NCBI GenBank assembly: GCA_016699715.1
Contig: CP065007.1
Location: forward strand, 2,852,001 to 2,916,000
From: Candidatus Competibacteraceae bacterium
Lineage (GTDB): Bacteria; Pseudomonadota; Gammaproteobacteria; Competibacterales; Competibacteraceae
Direction: 5' to 3'
Length of the DNA stretch: 64,000 nucleotides
In this document: in pieces, positions 29,097 to 37,859 of the stretch
Numbering within the stretch: position 1 is the first letter of the stretch
How the letters are laid out: each line of letters opens with the position of its first letter
Made by a program: the position numbers and the translations under genes
Notes under the pieces: model-generated
What the model was told of the DNA's origin: nothing
The model's database searches: none
Seen by the model: the letters and a program-made list of their open reading frames with translations, nothing else

Positions 29097-29879
29097 TCAG
29101 CAATTGTAGTGCGGCGGGCGTTTCTCCACGAAGGCGTGCAATCCTTCCAGCCCGTCGGCATGGCCAGCGCAGGCGGCCAATCCGCGCCGCTCGCGTTCCA
29201 ATTGTGCTTCCCAGGAGGTATCGAAAGCATCGGTCAACAGGGTCTTGACGTGGCCGAAGGTGTGCAGGGATTTCCGGGCAAGGGTTCGCGCCATGTCCAG
29301 CGCGACATCCAGCAGTTGCGGGTCTGGAACCACTCGGGTGACCAATCCCCAGGCCAGCGCCTGTTCGGCGGCAATCGGTTCGTCGAAGGCGGCGATTTCC
29401 AAGGCGCGGGCCAGCCCGACCAGCCGCGGCAGGGTAAAGGTGCCACCGGCATCGATGCAGAGCGCGTTACTGGTGAAGCCCTGTTTGAGCCGCGCCGATT
29501 CCGCCATGACTCGGAAATCGCAAGCCAGTGCCAGGGAAAAGCCGCCACCAGCCGCCACCCCGTTGAGGGCGGCGATCACCGGCTTGCGCAGGCGGCGAAT
29601 TTCAGTCACGCAGACATGGACATGAGTGGCCAGTTCGTGGAATGCCGCCGCCGGCCCGTGCGGATGGGCCAGCACGAACTTGATGTCGCCACCCGCTGAA
29701 AAGGCCGCGCCGCCACCGGTGATGATGACGCCGTGAATCGCCGGGTCGGCTCCGAGATCCAGCAAGGCTCGGGTCAGCGCCCGCGCGGTCTCGATATTCA
29801 AGGCGTTATAGGACTTCGGCCGGTTCAGGGTCAGTTGGGCGATGGTGTCGTGCATCGTCACCAGAACGACATCGTTCAT
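29097..29879 (-). CDS. Enoyl-CoA hydratase/isomerase family protein
   Basis: A 260-residue crotonase-fold enzyme. The oxyanion-hole segments are GGGAAFSAGGDIKFV (about 50-64) and ALNGVAAGGGFSLALACDFRV (about 102-122). In the catalytic loop CIDAGGTFTLPRLVG (about 144-158) there is an Asp where hydratases have the second Glu, a pattern shared with PaaG-type isomerases. An isomerase for cis-3/trans-2-enoyl-CoA or a ring-oxepin step is therefore more likely than a hydratase. It lies downstream of ada on the same strand after 28 bases, although no functional link between the two is obvious. Confidence 0.88.
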   Translation of the reverse strand: MNDVVLVTMHDTIAQLTLNRPKSYNALNIETARALTRALLDLGADPAIHGVIITGGGAAFSAGGDIKFVLAHPHGPAAAFHELATHVHVCVTEIRRLRKPVIAALNGVAAGGGFSLALACDFRVMAESARLKQGFTSNALCIDAGGTFTLPRLVGLARALEIAAFDEPIAAEQALAWGLVTRVVPDPQLLDVALDMARTLARKSLHTFGHVKTLLTDAFDTSWEAQLERERRGLAACAGHADGLEGLHAFVEKRPPHYNC

Positions 29880-29907
29880 GCCTCATTCTCCTGGATGAAG
29901 GTGAAGA

Positions 29908-31017
29908 TCAGGAAGCCGTCTTCGGTCGGGAATCCACCGGTGTGTCCCGTCGCGCGGCCTCACGATCCAGCAACGCCTGTTTGCGCCGGAGATCCCAGCG
30001 GTAGCCGCCCAATCCGCCATCGCCTCGCACGACGCGATGGCAGGGGATAAGGACGGCAACCGGGTTCGACGCACAGGCTCGGGCCACGGCGCGCGTCGCC
30101 GCAGGCTTGCCGATCGTCCGGGCGATTTCGGCATAGCTGGCGGTCGAGCCGGCCGGAATCGCTTGCAGTGCCTGCCACACGCGCCACTGGAACGCCGTGC
30201 CTCGAATGTCGAGCGGCAGATCGAGCGCGCGAGCCGGCTCGTCGAGAGTGGCCAGTACCCTTTCTATCCACTCGGTCAGTTCGGAATCATTGCCCCGGAG
30301 TTCGGCGGCGGAAAAGCGCGTGGCAAGTCGCTCTCGCAACCGATCGGGACTGTCGTCGAATTCGATGGCGCAGATGCCCCGTTCCGTGGCCGCCACCAAC
30401 ATCCAACCGAGATCGCATCGCATGATCGCATGGCGAATACGCTGCCCCGCGCCACCCTTGCCGTACTCGGCGGGGGTCATGCCGAGATGACCGGCGGCGT
30501 TTTCGTAGCATCGGCTGCTGGACCCGAAGCCCGCTTCGTAGATGGCTTCGGTAACGCTCCGATCTTCGCGCAGGCTTTCTTGAAATCGTCGTGCCCTGTG
30601 CGCCATGGCGTAAGTTTTAGGGGTAACGCCGACAGTTTTCTTGAAGAGTCGCTGGAAGTGGAACGGGCTGAAACCCACCGTTGCGGCCAATGCCGCCAAA
30701 GGAAGCGATTCCTCGGCTTCCTCGATGATCCGGCATGCCCGCGCCACCGTTTCGGGTATCGGCGAGGGATGCGATAGTTGTTGCGGATGGCAGCGCCGGC
30801 ACGCTCGATAGCCGGCATGTTCGGCATCGGCGCCAGTGCGAAAGAACTCGACGTTGTGCCGGTTTGGCAGACGGGAGGAGCAATGCGGACGGCAATACAC
30901 GCCGGTGGTTTTCACGGCGTAGAAGAACGTGCCATCGGCCTGCCGATTGCGCCGGACCAGGGCGTTCCAGCGTTGCTCGTTGGTTTCGAAGACGGGTTCG
31001 ATTACCTGTTTCATCAT
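29908..31017 (-). CDS. ada: Ada: methylphosphotriester/O6-methylguanine methyltransferase and AraC-type activator
   Basis: A 369-residue adaptive-response protein. The N-terminal zinc domain has the cysteines in TTGVYCRPHCSSRLP and RACRRCHP (about 32-70), where one Cys accepts methyl from phosphotriesters and turns the protein into an activator. An AraC helix-turn-helix follows (LAALAATVGFSPFHFQRLFKKTVG), and the C-terminal methyltransferase has the acceptor in NPVAVLIPCHRVVRGDGGLGGYRWDL. The start at 31017 follows an AGGAGA ribosome site; an upstream ATG at 31119 would add 34 residues not seen in the family. Ada normally activates its own promoter; I could not identify an Ada box. Confidence 0.93.
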   Translation of the reverse strand: MMKQVIEPVFETNEQRWNALVRRNRQADGTFFYAVKTTGVYCRPHCSSRLPNRHNVEFFRTGADAEHAGYRACRRCHPQQLSHPSPIPETVARACRIIEEAEESLPLAALAATVGFSPFHFQRLFKKTVGVTPKTYAMAHRARRFQESLREDRSVTEAIYEAGFGSSSRCYENAAGHLGMTPAEYGKGGAGQRIRHAIMRCDLGWMLVAATERGICAIEFDDSPDRLRERLATRFSAAELRGNDSELTEWIERVLATLDEPARALDLPLDIRGTAFQWRVWQALQAIPAGSTASYAEIARTIGKPAATRAVARACASNPVAVLIPCHRVVRGDGGLGGYRWDLRRKQALLDREAARRDTPVDSRPKTAS

Positions 31018-31150
31018 CTTCTCCTGATCTCGTCGCTTGATCGACGAGACCGATCCTAGCCACCCCGCCATATCGCTCGCTATCCGATTGTTGCGATCAA
31101 ATTCGAGCGATCGATTCAACCCGCAAGAAAAAAATTGCTTAAATCAAAAC

Positions 31151-31179
31151 GCGAGCAGTTGACGGTGCAGATCGGCTAA
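31151..31179 (+). pseudogene. 3' stub of a second secreted-peptide gene
   Basis: The 29 bases ending in TAA at 31179 match 42400-42428 at all but two positions and encode EQLTVQIG-stop, the exact C-terminus of the 86-residue peptide gene. Upstream there is no leader or start codon. As in the intact gene, a stem-loop terminator follows. The stub is at the far end of the export operon, in the same orientation as the intact gene. Confidence 0.8.
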
Positions 31180-31201
31180 GGCCAGCGCACTCGTGAACGC
31201 C

Positions 31202-31238
31202 AGCGGCGACTCCCCCAGGGGTCGCCGCTTGGTTTTTT
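31202..31238 (+). terminator. Terminator of the peptide-gene stub
   Basis: A 9-bp stem AGCGGCGAC (31202-31210) with 31221-31229, a ten-base loop, then TGG and six T. It resembles the stem after the intact peptide gene (AGCGGAGGC...GCCTCCGCT). It is oriented for rightward transcripts only, since the other side has no T run. Confidence 0.85.
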
Positions 31239-32520
31239 ATGCCTTTTTGGGGCGAAACGCCTTGGCGCTCAAACCGTGTTTCTTCATCAAGGTCTGCAGA
31301 TGGGAGCGGTTCATCCCCTGACGGCGGGCCAGTTCCACCGCCCGCCCATTCACTTCCCGCAACCCCTGTTCGAGAAAACGTTTTTCCGCCGCGTCACCGG
31401 CCGCTTTTTTGGCATCGCTTAGCGACGCGGGCGCTCCGGGTTCGAGCGGGGCATCCGCCGACGGGCGAACGCTTGGCGGGTTGGTCCGCAGGGCATCCGG
31501 CAGGTGAGGGAGATCGGCGGTATCGCCGGCCAGACAGGACATGCGAAAAATCAAATTGTGCAGTTCGCGGATATTGCCCGGAAAATCATAGTCGAGCAAA
31601 AACTGCCGCAGCCGTGGACTCAGCTTGAGCGGACTTCGGCCCAGTCTTTCCGCCGCCGCGTCGCAGAAAAAATCGATCAGCAGCGGGATCTCGTCCCGGC
31701 GTTCCCGCAACGGGGGCATGGTGACTTCGATCACGCTCAATCGGTAGTACAAATCCTCCCGGAACTGCCCGGTTCGCACCATGGCCAACAGATCGCGATT
31801 GGTGGCGGCGACGATACGCGCGTCGATCCGGATCGGACTGTCGGAACCGACCCGCTGGATTTCCTGCGATTGCAGCACCCGCAGCAGCTTGACCTGGCCC
31901 GACAAGGGCAATTCGCCGATCTCGTCCAGAAAAATCGTACCGAGATTGGCGCTTTCGAATTTGCCCTTGCGGTCGCTGGCCGCCCCGGTAAACGCCCCTT
32001 TTTTATGGCCGAACAGCTCTGATTCCACCAGGTTTTCCGGAATGGCGCCGCAGTTGACGGAAATGAACGGCTCTTGGCCGCGCCGACCGTTGGTATGCAC
32101 CACCTTGGCCAGCAGTTCCTTGCCGGTGCCGCTCTCGCCGCGAACCAGCACCGGCAGATCGGTGGGCGCCGCCTTTTCGGCGATTTCCAGGGTTTCCAAT
32201 AGCTTGGGATTGTCTCCAAAGACCCCGTCGAAGGTAAATTCCCGTTCCAGCAAGGCCGCGCGCCGTTGCTCCGCCGTGAGTGCTGGCTCGGGCCGCGGCG
32301 GCCGCAAATCCTCCAGGGCGGCGGAGGACTGGACGAAGCGCTCCCGGCGCGACAGGCTCATCACGTCCTCGCGGAGTGCGTTGCACTGTCCCAGCAAGCG
32401 CTGGATCTCCTCGCGTTCCAGCCGTGTGGCCCAACGCAGTGTAGAGCGCAGGATTTCGATTTTTTCCAGCAGGTCGCCGTAACCGGGCGCGGTCGATTGG
32501 CCGAGGGTGAAGGGTCTCAT
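31237..32520 (-). CDS. Sigma-54-dependent transcriptional activator of the peptide-export locus
   Basis: A 427-residue bacterial enhancer-binding protein. The N-terminal 90 residues are helical, with no receiver, GAF or PAS domain that I recognise. The central AAA+ module has Walker A GESGTGKE (about 126-133), the sigma-54 contact loop GAFTGA (about 175-180) and Walker B IFLDEIGELP. A Fis-type helix-turn-helix ends the protein (AVELARRQGMNRSHLQTLMKKHGL). It is the last gene of the export operon, 41 bases after the ABC exporter. Candidate sigma-54 promoters precede both the peptide gene and the operon, so it probably controls both. The signal it senses is not apparent. Confidence 0.92.
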   Translation of the reverse strand: MRPFTLGQSTAPGYGDLLEKIEILRSTLRWATRLEREEIQRLLGQCNALREDVMSLSRRERFVQSSAALEDLRPPRPEPALTAEQRRAALLEREFTFDGVFGDNPKLLETLEIAEKAAPTDLPVLVRGESGTGKELLAKVVHTNGRRGQEPFISVNCGAIPENLVESELFGHKKGAFTGAASDRKGKFESANLGTIFLDEIGELPLSGQVKLLRVLQSQEIQRVGSDSPIRIDARIVAATNRDLLAMVRTGQFREDLYYRLSVIEVTMPPLRERRDEIPLLIDFFCDAAAERLGRSPLKLSPRLRQFLLDYDFPGNIRELHNLIFRMSCLAGDTADLPHLPDALRTNPPSVRPSADAPLEPGAPASLSDAKKAAGDAAEKRFLEQGLREVNGRAVELARRQGMNRSHLQTLMKKHGLSAKAFRPKKA

Positions 32521-32561
32521 TACCGATAACCGGAATCAGGATCGCCAGGGTTGCGCTGGTT

Positions 32562-35500
32562 TCATGCCGCCGCCGCGATCTGCTTGTGTATCAATTGATA
32601 GTACATGCCCTGACGGTCGAACAGCGTTTGGTGAGTCCCTTCCTCGACGATGCGACCCTGATACAGGACCAGGATCTTGTCGGCGTTCATGATGGTGCTG
32701 AGTCGGTGGGCGATGACCAGGGCGGTGCGACCTTCCAGGACACCCGACAGATTACGGAGAATGTTGGTCTCGGATTGTGTATCGAGGGCCGAGGTGGCCT
32801 CGTCGAAGATCAACAACCGGGGGTCCCGATACAAGGAACGGGCGATGCAGAGCCGCTGGATTTGGCCGCCCGACAGGCCGACGCCCCGCTCGCCCACGGT
32901 CTGTTCGTAACCTTGCGGCAGCTTGCTGATGAAACCGTGGGCGTCGGCCAAGCGGGCCACCTCGACGATGCGGCGCCGGTCGGGATTGACCTCGCCCAGG
33001 GCGATGTTCTCGGCGACGGTGCCGGAAAACAGCAGATTGCTTTGCATCACATAGCCGATCTGCGCGCGATAGTAGTCTTTGTCGATCAGGTTCAGGTTGT
33101 AGCCATCGATGGAGATCTTGCCTTCGCTGGGCGGATGGAAACCGACCAGCAGCTTGGCCAGCGTGGTCTTGCCGGAGCCGCTATGGCCAACGAGGGCGAC
33201 GGTTTCCCCGGCTTTCAGTTCGAAACTGATGTTTTCCAGAACATAGGGGGTCTCTTTGCCACCGTAGCGAAAGTACACGTCTTCCAGGCGGATATCGCCG
33301 CGCAGGCTGGGCAGCAGGATGCGCGAGGACTGATCCTCGGGTTTCTGTTCCGGCTCCATGTCCAGCACATCGCCGAGCCGCTCCATCGCCACCCCGGCTT
33401 CGTGCAACTCGTCCCACATGCCGATCAAGCCCATGAGCGGCGCCATCACGCTGCCCATCAACATGTTGAAGGCAATCAACTGACCGATGGTGAGCTGCTG
33501 GCCGAGCACCAGATTGGCGCCGATCCACAGTACCGAGGTCACGGTCACGGCGTGCAACAACTGACTGGCAAGACCGACCAGCGCTTCGAAACCCTGGGCC
33601 TTATATTGAACATTCAATGCCTTGGCATATTTTTGTTCCCATTTCAGCCGGATGGCGCGCTCGATACCCATGGCCTTGATGGTCTCGGCGCCGTTCAGGG
33701 TTTCCATCAACACGGCTTCGGCGTCGGTCGAGGCCTCGAAGTCGCGCCGCGCGTATTGCTTGATGCGCGGGGTGATGGCCACGGTCAACACCACCATCGG
33801 CACGATCAGGGCCAGCAGGACCAGGGTCATCTGAACGCTGTACATGAACAGCACCAGAAAGTAGAAAAACACCATCAACAGGTTCAGCAGCGTGCTGATC
33901 GTGGATTGGGTCAGGAACTGGCGAATGGTCTGATTTTCCTGAAACCGCGCGAAGATGTCGCCGGTGCGGCGCTTGGCGAAAAAGGCGATCGGCAGGGACA
34001 GCGTGTGCTGAAAGAACTGCGACATCATCGAGAAATCGAGGTTGCGCACCATGAAGTTGGTCAGATAGGTGCGCATCAACGCGGTCAACTGCATGAAGAC
34101 CTGCACCAGGATAAAACCGACGATCAGTAGATTCAGCAGTTCGTGGCTTTGGTGAACGACGACGCGATCCAGGATGTTTTGGAGAATGATCGGGGGAACG
34201 ATACCGAGCACCTGGATCACCAGCGTCGCCAGGATCAAATAGCCGAGCACCGGCTTGTGGGGGCGCAACAGGCGCACGAACCGCATCCAGGGGGAACGGG
34301 TGGCCTCGATTTGCGCCAGATCGGCGCGGGGGGTGAACAACAAACAGGTGCCGGTCCAGCCCTTCTCGAATTCGGCGATGCTCAGCTTGCGAAAACCGAG
34401 TCCTGGGTCCGCCACCCAGACCTGGTTCTTGGAAACGCCGTAGACCACGATGTAGTGATACCCTTCCCAGTGGGCGATAAACGGCAGCTCGAAGCCCAGC
34501 ACGGTCTGGTAGGTACACTGCACGCCATGGGTGGTGAACCCCAGCGACTCGCCTACCTGCGCCAAGCTGTCCAGAGTGGCGCCTTCAGTGGTGACGTTGG
34601 CCATCTCCCGCAGCTTGCCCAGGGTCGCGCCGATCCGGTAGTGCTTGCAGATCATGGCCAGGCAAGCCGCGCCGCAGTCCATCTCCTCGGCTTGCTCGAC
34701 CAGTGGGAACCGTTTGAGCACCCGCTCGCCGATGCCGGGTTTGGAGCGCAGATCCAGGCTCAGCGGTCGGTTGCGCCGTTCGAGCAGTTGCTTTTGGCGT
34801 TCCAGTTCGTGTTCGGCGAACTGGATGCGGGTCCGCAGCGTTTCCTTCAGTTGGGGATTGCGTTCCAGGATGGTGCGCACGGTTTGTTGCGGGATCACCA
34901 GCAGCACCGCGTCGCTGGCGGCCTGCATGGTCACGGGTTGCGCCACGTCCAGCAGGCAGGTGTTTTCGCCGAACATCTCCCCATGGCCCAGAATGGCCAT
35001 GGGCAGTTCGACGCCGCCCTCCATCCGAATGCCGCGCACCGTGCCTCGGCGCACCACGTAGAGCCGGCGGTCCTCAAGGCTATCCTGCTCCAGGATGACA
35101 TCCCCGGCCGCCACCTTCTTAATGCCGATGCTATCGACCAGTTGGACGAGCTCGTCCTTATCAACCTTGCCGCGCAACTGGAACAACTGGCTGATGAAAC
35201 CGCCGGCGGCATTGATGCTGGCCTGACGGGCCAACAGACCGCCGACCACCGGATAACGGGCCAGCATCGAGGCCATGGCATCGCGGGGGACGAACACCAA
35301 TTCGGTCTTGCCGGAAGCGCGCGCGGTGAATTCGAAGCGGTAGTCGCGCAGCGCGGCGGTTTCGGCCAACAATTCGCCGGCACGACGGATCCCGATGCTG
35401 ACATCCTTGCCGCCTTCCGTGGTCAGCAGGCGAACCGTGCCGGATTTGACGAGATACAGACCCAATCCCGGTTCCCCGGCCGTGAACATCGTATCGCCAA

Positions 35501-35612
35501 GGTCGTAGGTCTGGATTTCAGCGCGCGCGGCCAGATGTTCCAGGTCGCCGCGGCCGATGGGAGCCAGCAATTCGATGCCAGCCAGGGTTTCGAGCAGAAT
35601 TTCGGAACTCAC
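32562..35612 (-). CDS. C39-peptidase ABC exporter with two N-terminal cyclic-nucleotide-binding domains
   Basis: A 1016-residue exporter that should cleave the Gly-Gly leader and pump the peptide across the inner membrane. Order: cNMP-binding domain 1 (about 15-120), cNMP-binding domain 2 (about 150-265), C39 peptidase with Cys in EEMDCGAACLAM (about 312), His in GYHYIVVYGV (about 387) and Asp in VADPGLG (about 400), six membrane helices (about 450-730), and an ATPase with Walker A GHSGSGKTT (about 812), signature LSGGQIQR (about 913) and LLIFDEATSALDT. All peptidase and ATPase residues are present. The two cNMP domains are the unusual part and suggest gating by a nucleotide or similar ligand. 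It is preceded by the PpiC gene (32-base gap). Confidence 0.95.
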   Translation of the reverse strand: MSSEILLETLAGIELLAPIGRGDLEHLAARAEIQTYDLGDTMFTAGEPGLGLYLVKSGTVRLLTTEGGKDVSIGIRRAGELLAETAALRDYRFEFTARASGKTELVFVPRDAMASMLARYPVVGGLLARQASINAAGGFISQLFQLRGKVDKDELVQLVDSIGIKKVAAGDVILEQDSLEDRRLYVVRRGTVRGIRMEGGVELPMAILGHGEMFGENTCLLDVAQPVTMQAASDAVLLVIPQQTVRTILERNPQLKETLRTRIQFAEHELERQKQLLERRNRPLSLDLRSKPGIGERVLKRFPLVEQAEEMDCGAACLAMICKHYRIGATLGKLREMANVTTEGATLDSLAQVGESLGFTTHGVQCTYQTVLGFELPFIAHWEGYHYIVVYGVSKNQVWVADPGLGFRKLSIAEFEKGWTGTCLLFTPRADLAQIEATRSPWMRFVRLLRPHKPVLGYLILATLVIQVLGIVPPIILQNILDRVVVHQSHELLNLLIVGFILVQVFMQLTALMRTYLTNFMVRNLDFSMMSQFFQHTLSLPIAFFAKRRTGDIFARFQENQTIRQFLTQSTISTLLNLLMVFFYFLVLFMYSVQMTLVLLALIVPMVVLTVAITPRIKQYARRDFEASTDAEAVLMETLNGAETIKAMGIERAIRLKWEQKYAKALNVQYKAQGFEALVGLASQLLHAVTVTSVLWIGANLVLGQQLTIGQLIAFNMLMGSVMAPLMGLIGMWDELHEAGVAMERLGDVLDMEPEQKPEDQSSRILLPSLRGDIRLEDVYFRYGGKETPYVLENISFELKAGETVALVGHSGSGKTTLAKLLVGFHPPSEGKISIDGYNLNLIDKDYYRAQIGYVMQSNLLFSGTVAENIALGEVNPDRRRIVEVARLADAHGFISKLPQGYEQTVGERGVGLSGGQIQRLCIARSLYRDPRLLIFDEATSALDTQSETNILRNLSGVLEGRTALVIAHRLSTIMNADKILVLYQGRIVEEGTHQTLFDRQGMYYQLIHKQIAAAA

Positions 35613-35644
35613 CGGACGATCTCCATGGCCGCGAGGATGGACGA

Positions 35645-36397
35645 TTAGATAACTTCCAGGCGATGTTCCTGAGCCCGCGCCGCGAGCCAGTCGTTACGGA
35701 TCATCTTGGCGACGTCGCGGGTGGTGGCTTCGTCGAGTTGGGCGGAATGTTTGGCCCTGATCTGAAAGATCTCGAAGATCAGTTCGTCGTCAGAGACGAA
35801 GGGACCCAGCAGTTCCCCCTCCGCGGCGTTGAAGATCTTGGCTTCCACTTCGTTGGGCAACGCGCCCCGCAGCACCTTGCCTATGTAACCCCCCTTGAAT
35901 TTGCTGTCCAGGTCCATGGAATGTTCGCGCGCCAACTCGGCAAACAGCGTCGGTTCATCCTCTAACAGGGCCAGCAGTTCACGGGCCTTGCCTTCGGAGT
36001 CCACGGTGATGTGGTTGATCTCGACGCTGTCGAACTTCGGAGAATGCAGGCGGAAGTAGTCCTCGATCTGTTCCTGGCGGGTCATTTGCGCTTGCATCTT
36101 TTCCCGATAGAGGATCTCGGTCATGTGGCTTTCGAATTCGTCCAGGGTCACCCCCAGCGCTTCCAGGAACGCATGGGTATCCTGTGCCCGGTGCAGTCCT
36201 TCCACCCGGCGGAATTGATCGACCCGCTCCTGAATTTCGGCCGGGGTAACGGTAATGCCGCTCTTCTTCGCCGCTCGCACCGTCAGTTTGTCGATCAGAA
36301 TCTGCTCGATCAGCGTATTGAAGCGATTGTCGAGCTTGAGGGTTTTAACGAAATCGTCGGCATTGAGGATCTCATCGTCGATACGGGCAATTTGCAT
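35645..36397 (-). CDS. PpiC/SurA-type peptidyl-prolyl isomerase of the export operon
   Basis: A 250-residue protein with an N-terminal SurA-like helical region (LKLDNRFNTLIEQILIDKLTVRAAKKSGITVTP, about 20-55) and a parvulin-type rotamase domain (about 120-225; ELAREHSMDLDSKFKGGYIGKVLRGALPNEVEAKIFNAAEGELLGPF). There is no signal peptide or membrane segment, so it should act in the cytoplasm, perhaps holding or folding the precursor peptide before export. It sits between the HlyD and ABC exporter genes in the same operon. The mature peptide contains no proline, so a chaperone role is more plausible than isomerisation of the cargo. Confidence 0.88.
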   Translation of the reverse strand: MQIARIDDEILNADDFVKTLKLDNRFNTLIEQILIDKLTVRAAKKSGITVTPAEIQERVDQFRRVEGLHRAQDTHAFLEALGVTLDEFESHMTEILYREKMQAQMTRQEQIEDYFRLHSPKFDSVEINHITVDSEGKARELLALLEDEPTLFAELAREHSMDLDSKFKGGYIGKVLRGALPNEVEAKIFNAAEGELLGPFVSDDELIFEIFQIRAKHSAQLDEATTRDVAKMIRNDWLAARAQEHRLEVI

Positions 36398-36467
36398 GGT
36401 TGTCCTCCGTTGCTGGCCTAAAAGTCATGAAACCGTGGTCGTTCGTTCCGCCCCGTCGGACCGGCGT

Positions 36468-37859
36468 TCAGCCGGAGGCCCCGCGCAAGGGGTCCAGGGC
36501 CAGATCAATCAACCGCCGTTGCTGCACCATGATTTCGGCGATGGCGATCATGCCGAAGCGCAGCGGTATCCGGACGCCGGTTTCGGGCGAAGTGAAATAA
36601 TCCCGCTCCAGACTGACGCGCCCCCGGTAGACCTGCACCCGGTTCTGAGGGCTGTCGCCGGAGGGAGAAACGGTCGGCGCGATAAATTCCAGGACGCCGT
36701 CGATGAAGCCGAAGCGCTGAAAGGGGAAGGCGTTGAACTTGATCTTGACCGGCATGCCCTCCCGGAGAAAGGCACGATCCTGCTCCAGGATTTCAACGTG
36801 CAGCACCGTCCGGGCGTCGGCCGGGGCAATGCCGGCGAGAGGAGCCTTGGGATCGATCTTGGCGCCGGGCTGAGTGACGCCGATCCGGGTGACGACCCCG
36901 GCCACCGGCGCCTTGACGAGCAACAGGTTGTTCTCGTCGATATCGTCGAAACTGATCTGGGCGGCGGCGGTGGCCTCCGCCTGAGCCAGCTTGAGCGCAA
37001 CCTGATTTTCCCGTTCGGCGCTGGCGAGTTGGGCCTTGCGTTCCTCCAACTGGGCATAGTATTGCAGCAAGCGCTCCGAGCGCGCCTTCAGCTCCTCCTG
37101 GCGCTTGGCGTATTCCTCGTTCAGCTTGACTTCGAATTCGGCCAGCTCGTTCTTGGCGATCTCAAACTCAGCGATTTTGCTTTGGTATTCCTTGAATTTT
37201 TCCTCGACCTTGGAGCGGGCGATACCGCCGCCGCCCGGGGATTCGAACAGGCGGCGATGCTTCTCGTAATCGTTGCGGGTAAAAGTCAAGGCATCCTGGG
37301 CACCGTCCAGCTTCAGTCGGGCCCGTTCGAGCTTGAGCCGCTGGTCGGCGGCCAGTTGGGTCATGCCTTGGGAAATGCGCCGATCGTCGACCTCCTCGGC
37401 GCTCTCGATCTGAAACTGGATCAGTTCGATGCCCTTTTCCATGGCCTTTTTCTGCACGGGAAAGGTTCGGAAAGCGGCTTCGGTCGATTGCAGCTTGAGC
37501 TGCGCCATCAGCGCGCCGGCCGCCAGCTGCATGGCTCCCAGCGCGTTGACCCGCGCCACCACGTCGCCGGCGGCGACCGGCGCGCCTTCGACGATATAGA
37601 GATCGTTCAGTTGTCCTTCGATGGGCGCGAACAGCAGTCGCTCGTCGGCTTCCGGCCCCAGTTGGCCCTGGGCTTTGACGATGACGCCCACTTTGCCGAA
37701 AAACGACCAGGCCAGGGCCGCCAGCAGCAAGGCGGCCAGCAAAGCGATCATGACGCGAATCAGGCGCGAGGGTTCGGCGGCAAGAATTTCGATACCTTCG
37801 AGGCTTTGTTCGCCGAGTATGGCGTTCGGGTGGGATTGGGCGTCGTGAGTAGCGATCAT
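36468..37859 (-). CDS. HlyD-family membrane fusion (adaptor) protein
   Basis: A 463-residue periplasmic adaptor of a type I exporter. One N-terminal membrane anchor (about residues 33-54, MIALLAALLLAALAWSFFG), a lipoyl/barrel-sandwich start (GQLGPEADERLLFAPIEGQLNDLYIVEGAPVAAGDVVARV), a long coiled coil (about 120-300, rich in Glu, Lys and Leu), and the returning lipoyl half with the family pattern LVKAPVAGVVTRIGVTQPGAK, then a beta-barrel and C-terminal stretch. It overlaps the FHA-protein gene by four bases (ATGA), showing translational coupling. It should link the ABC exporter to the outer-membrane factor. Confidence 0.92.
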   Translation of the reverse strand: MIATHDAQSHPNAILGEQSLEGIEILAAEPSRLIRVMIALLAALLLAALAWSFFGKVGVIVKAQGQLGPEADERLLFAPIEGQLNDLYIVEGAPVAAGDVVARVNALGAMQLAAGALMAQLKLQSTEAAFRTFPVQKKAMEKGIELIQFQIESAEEVDDRRISQGMTQLAADQRLKLERARLKLDGAQDALTFTRNDYEKHRRLFESPGGGGIARSKVEEKFKEYQSKIAEFEIAKNELAEFEVKLNEEYAKRQEELKARSERLLQYYAQLEERKAQLASAERENQVALKLAQAEATAAAQISFDDIDENNLLLVKAPVAGVVTRIGVTQPGAKIDPKAPLAGIAPADARTVLHVEILEQDRAFLREGMPVKIKFNAFPFQRFGFIDGVLEFIAPTVSPSGDSPQNRVQVYRGRVSLERDYFTSPETGVRIPLRFGMIAIAEIMVQQRRLIDLALDPLRGASG

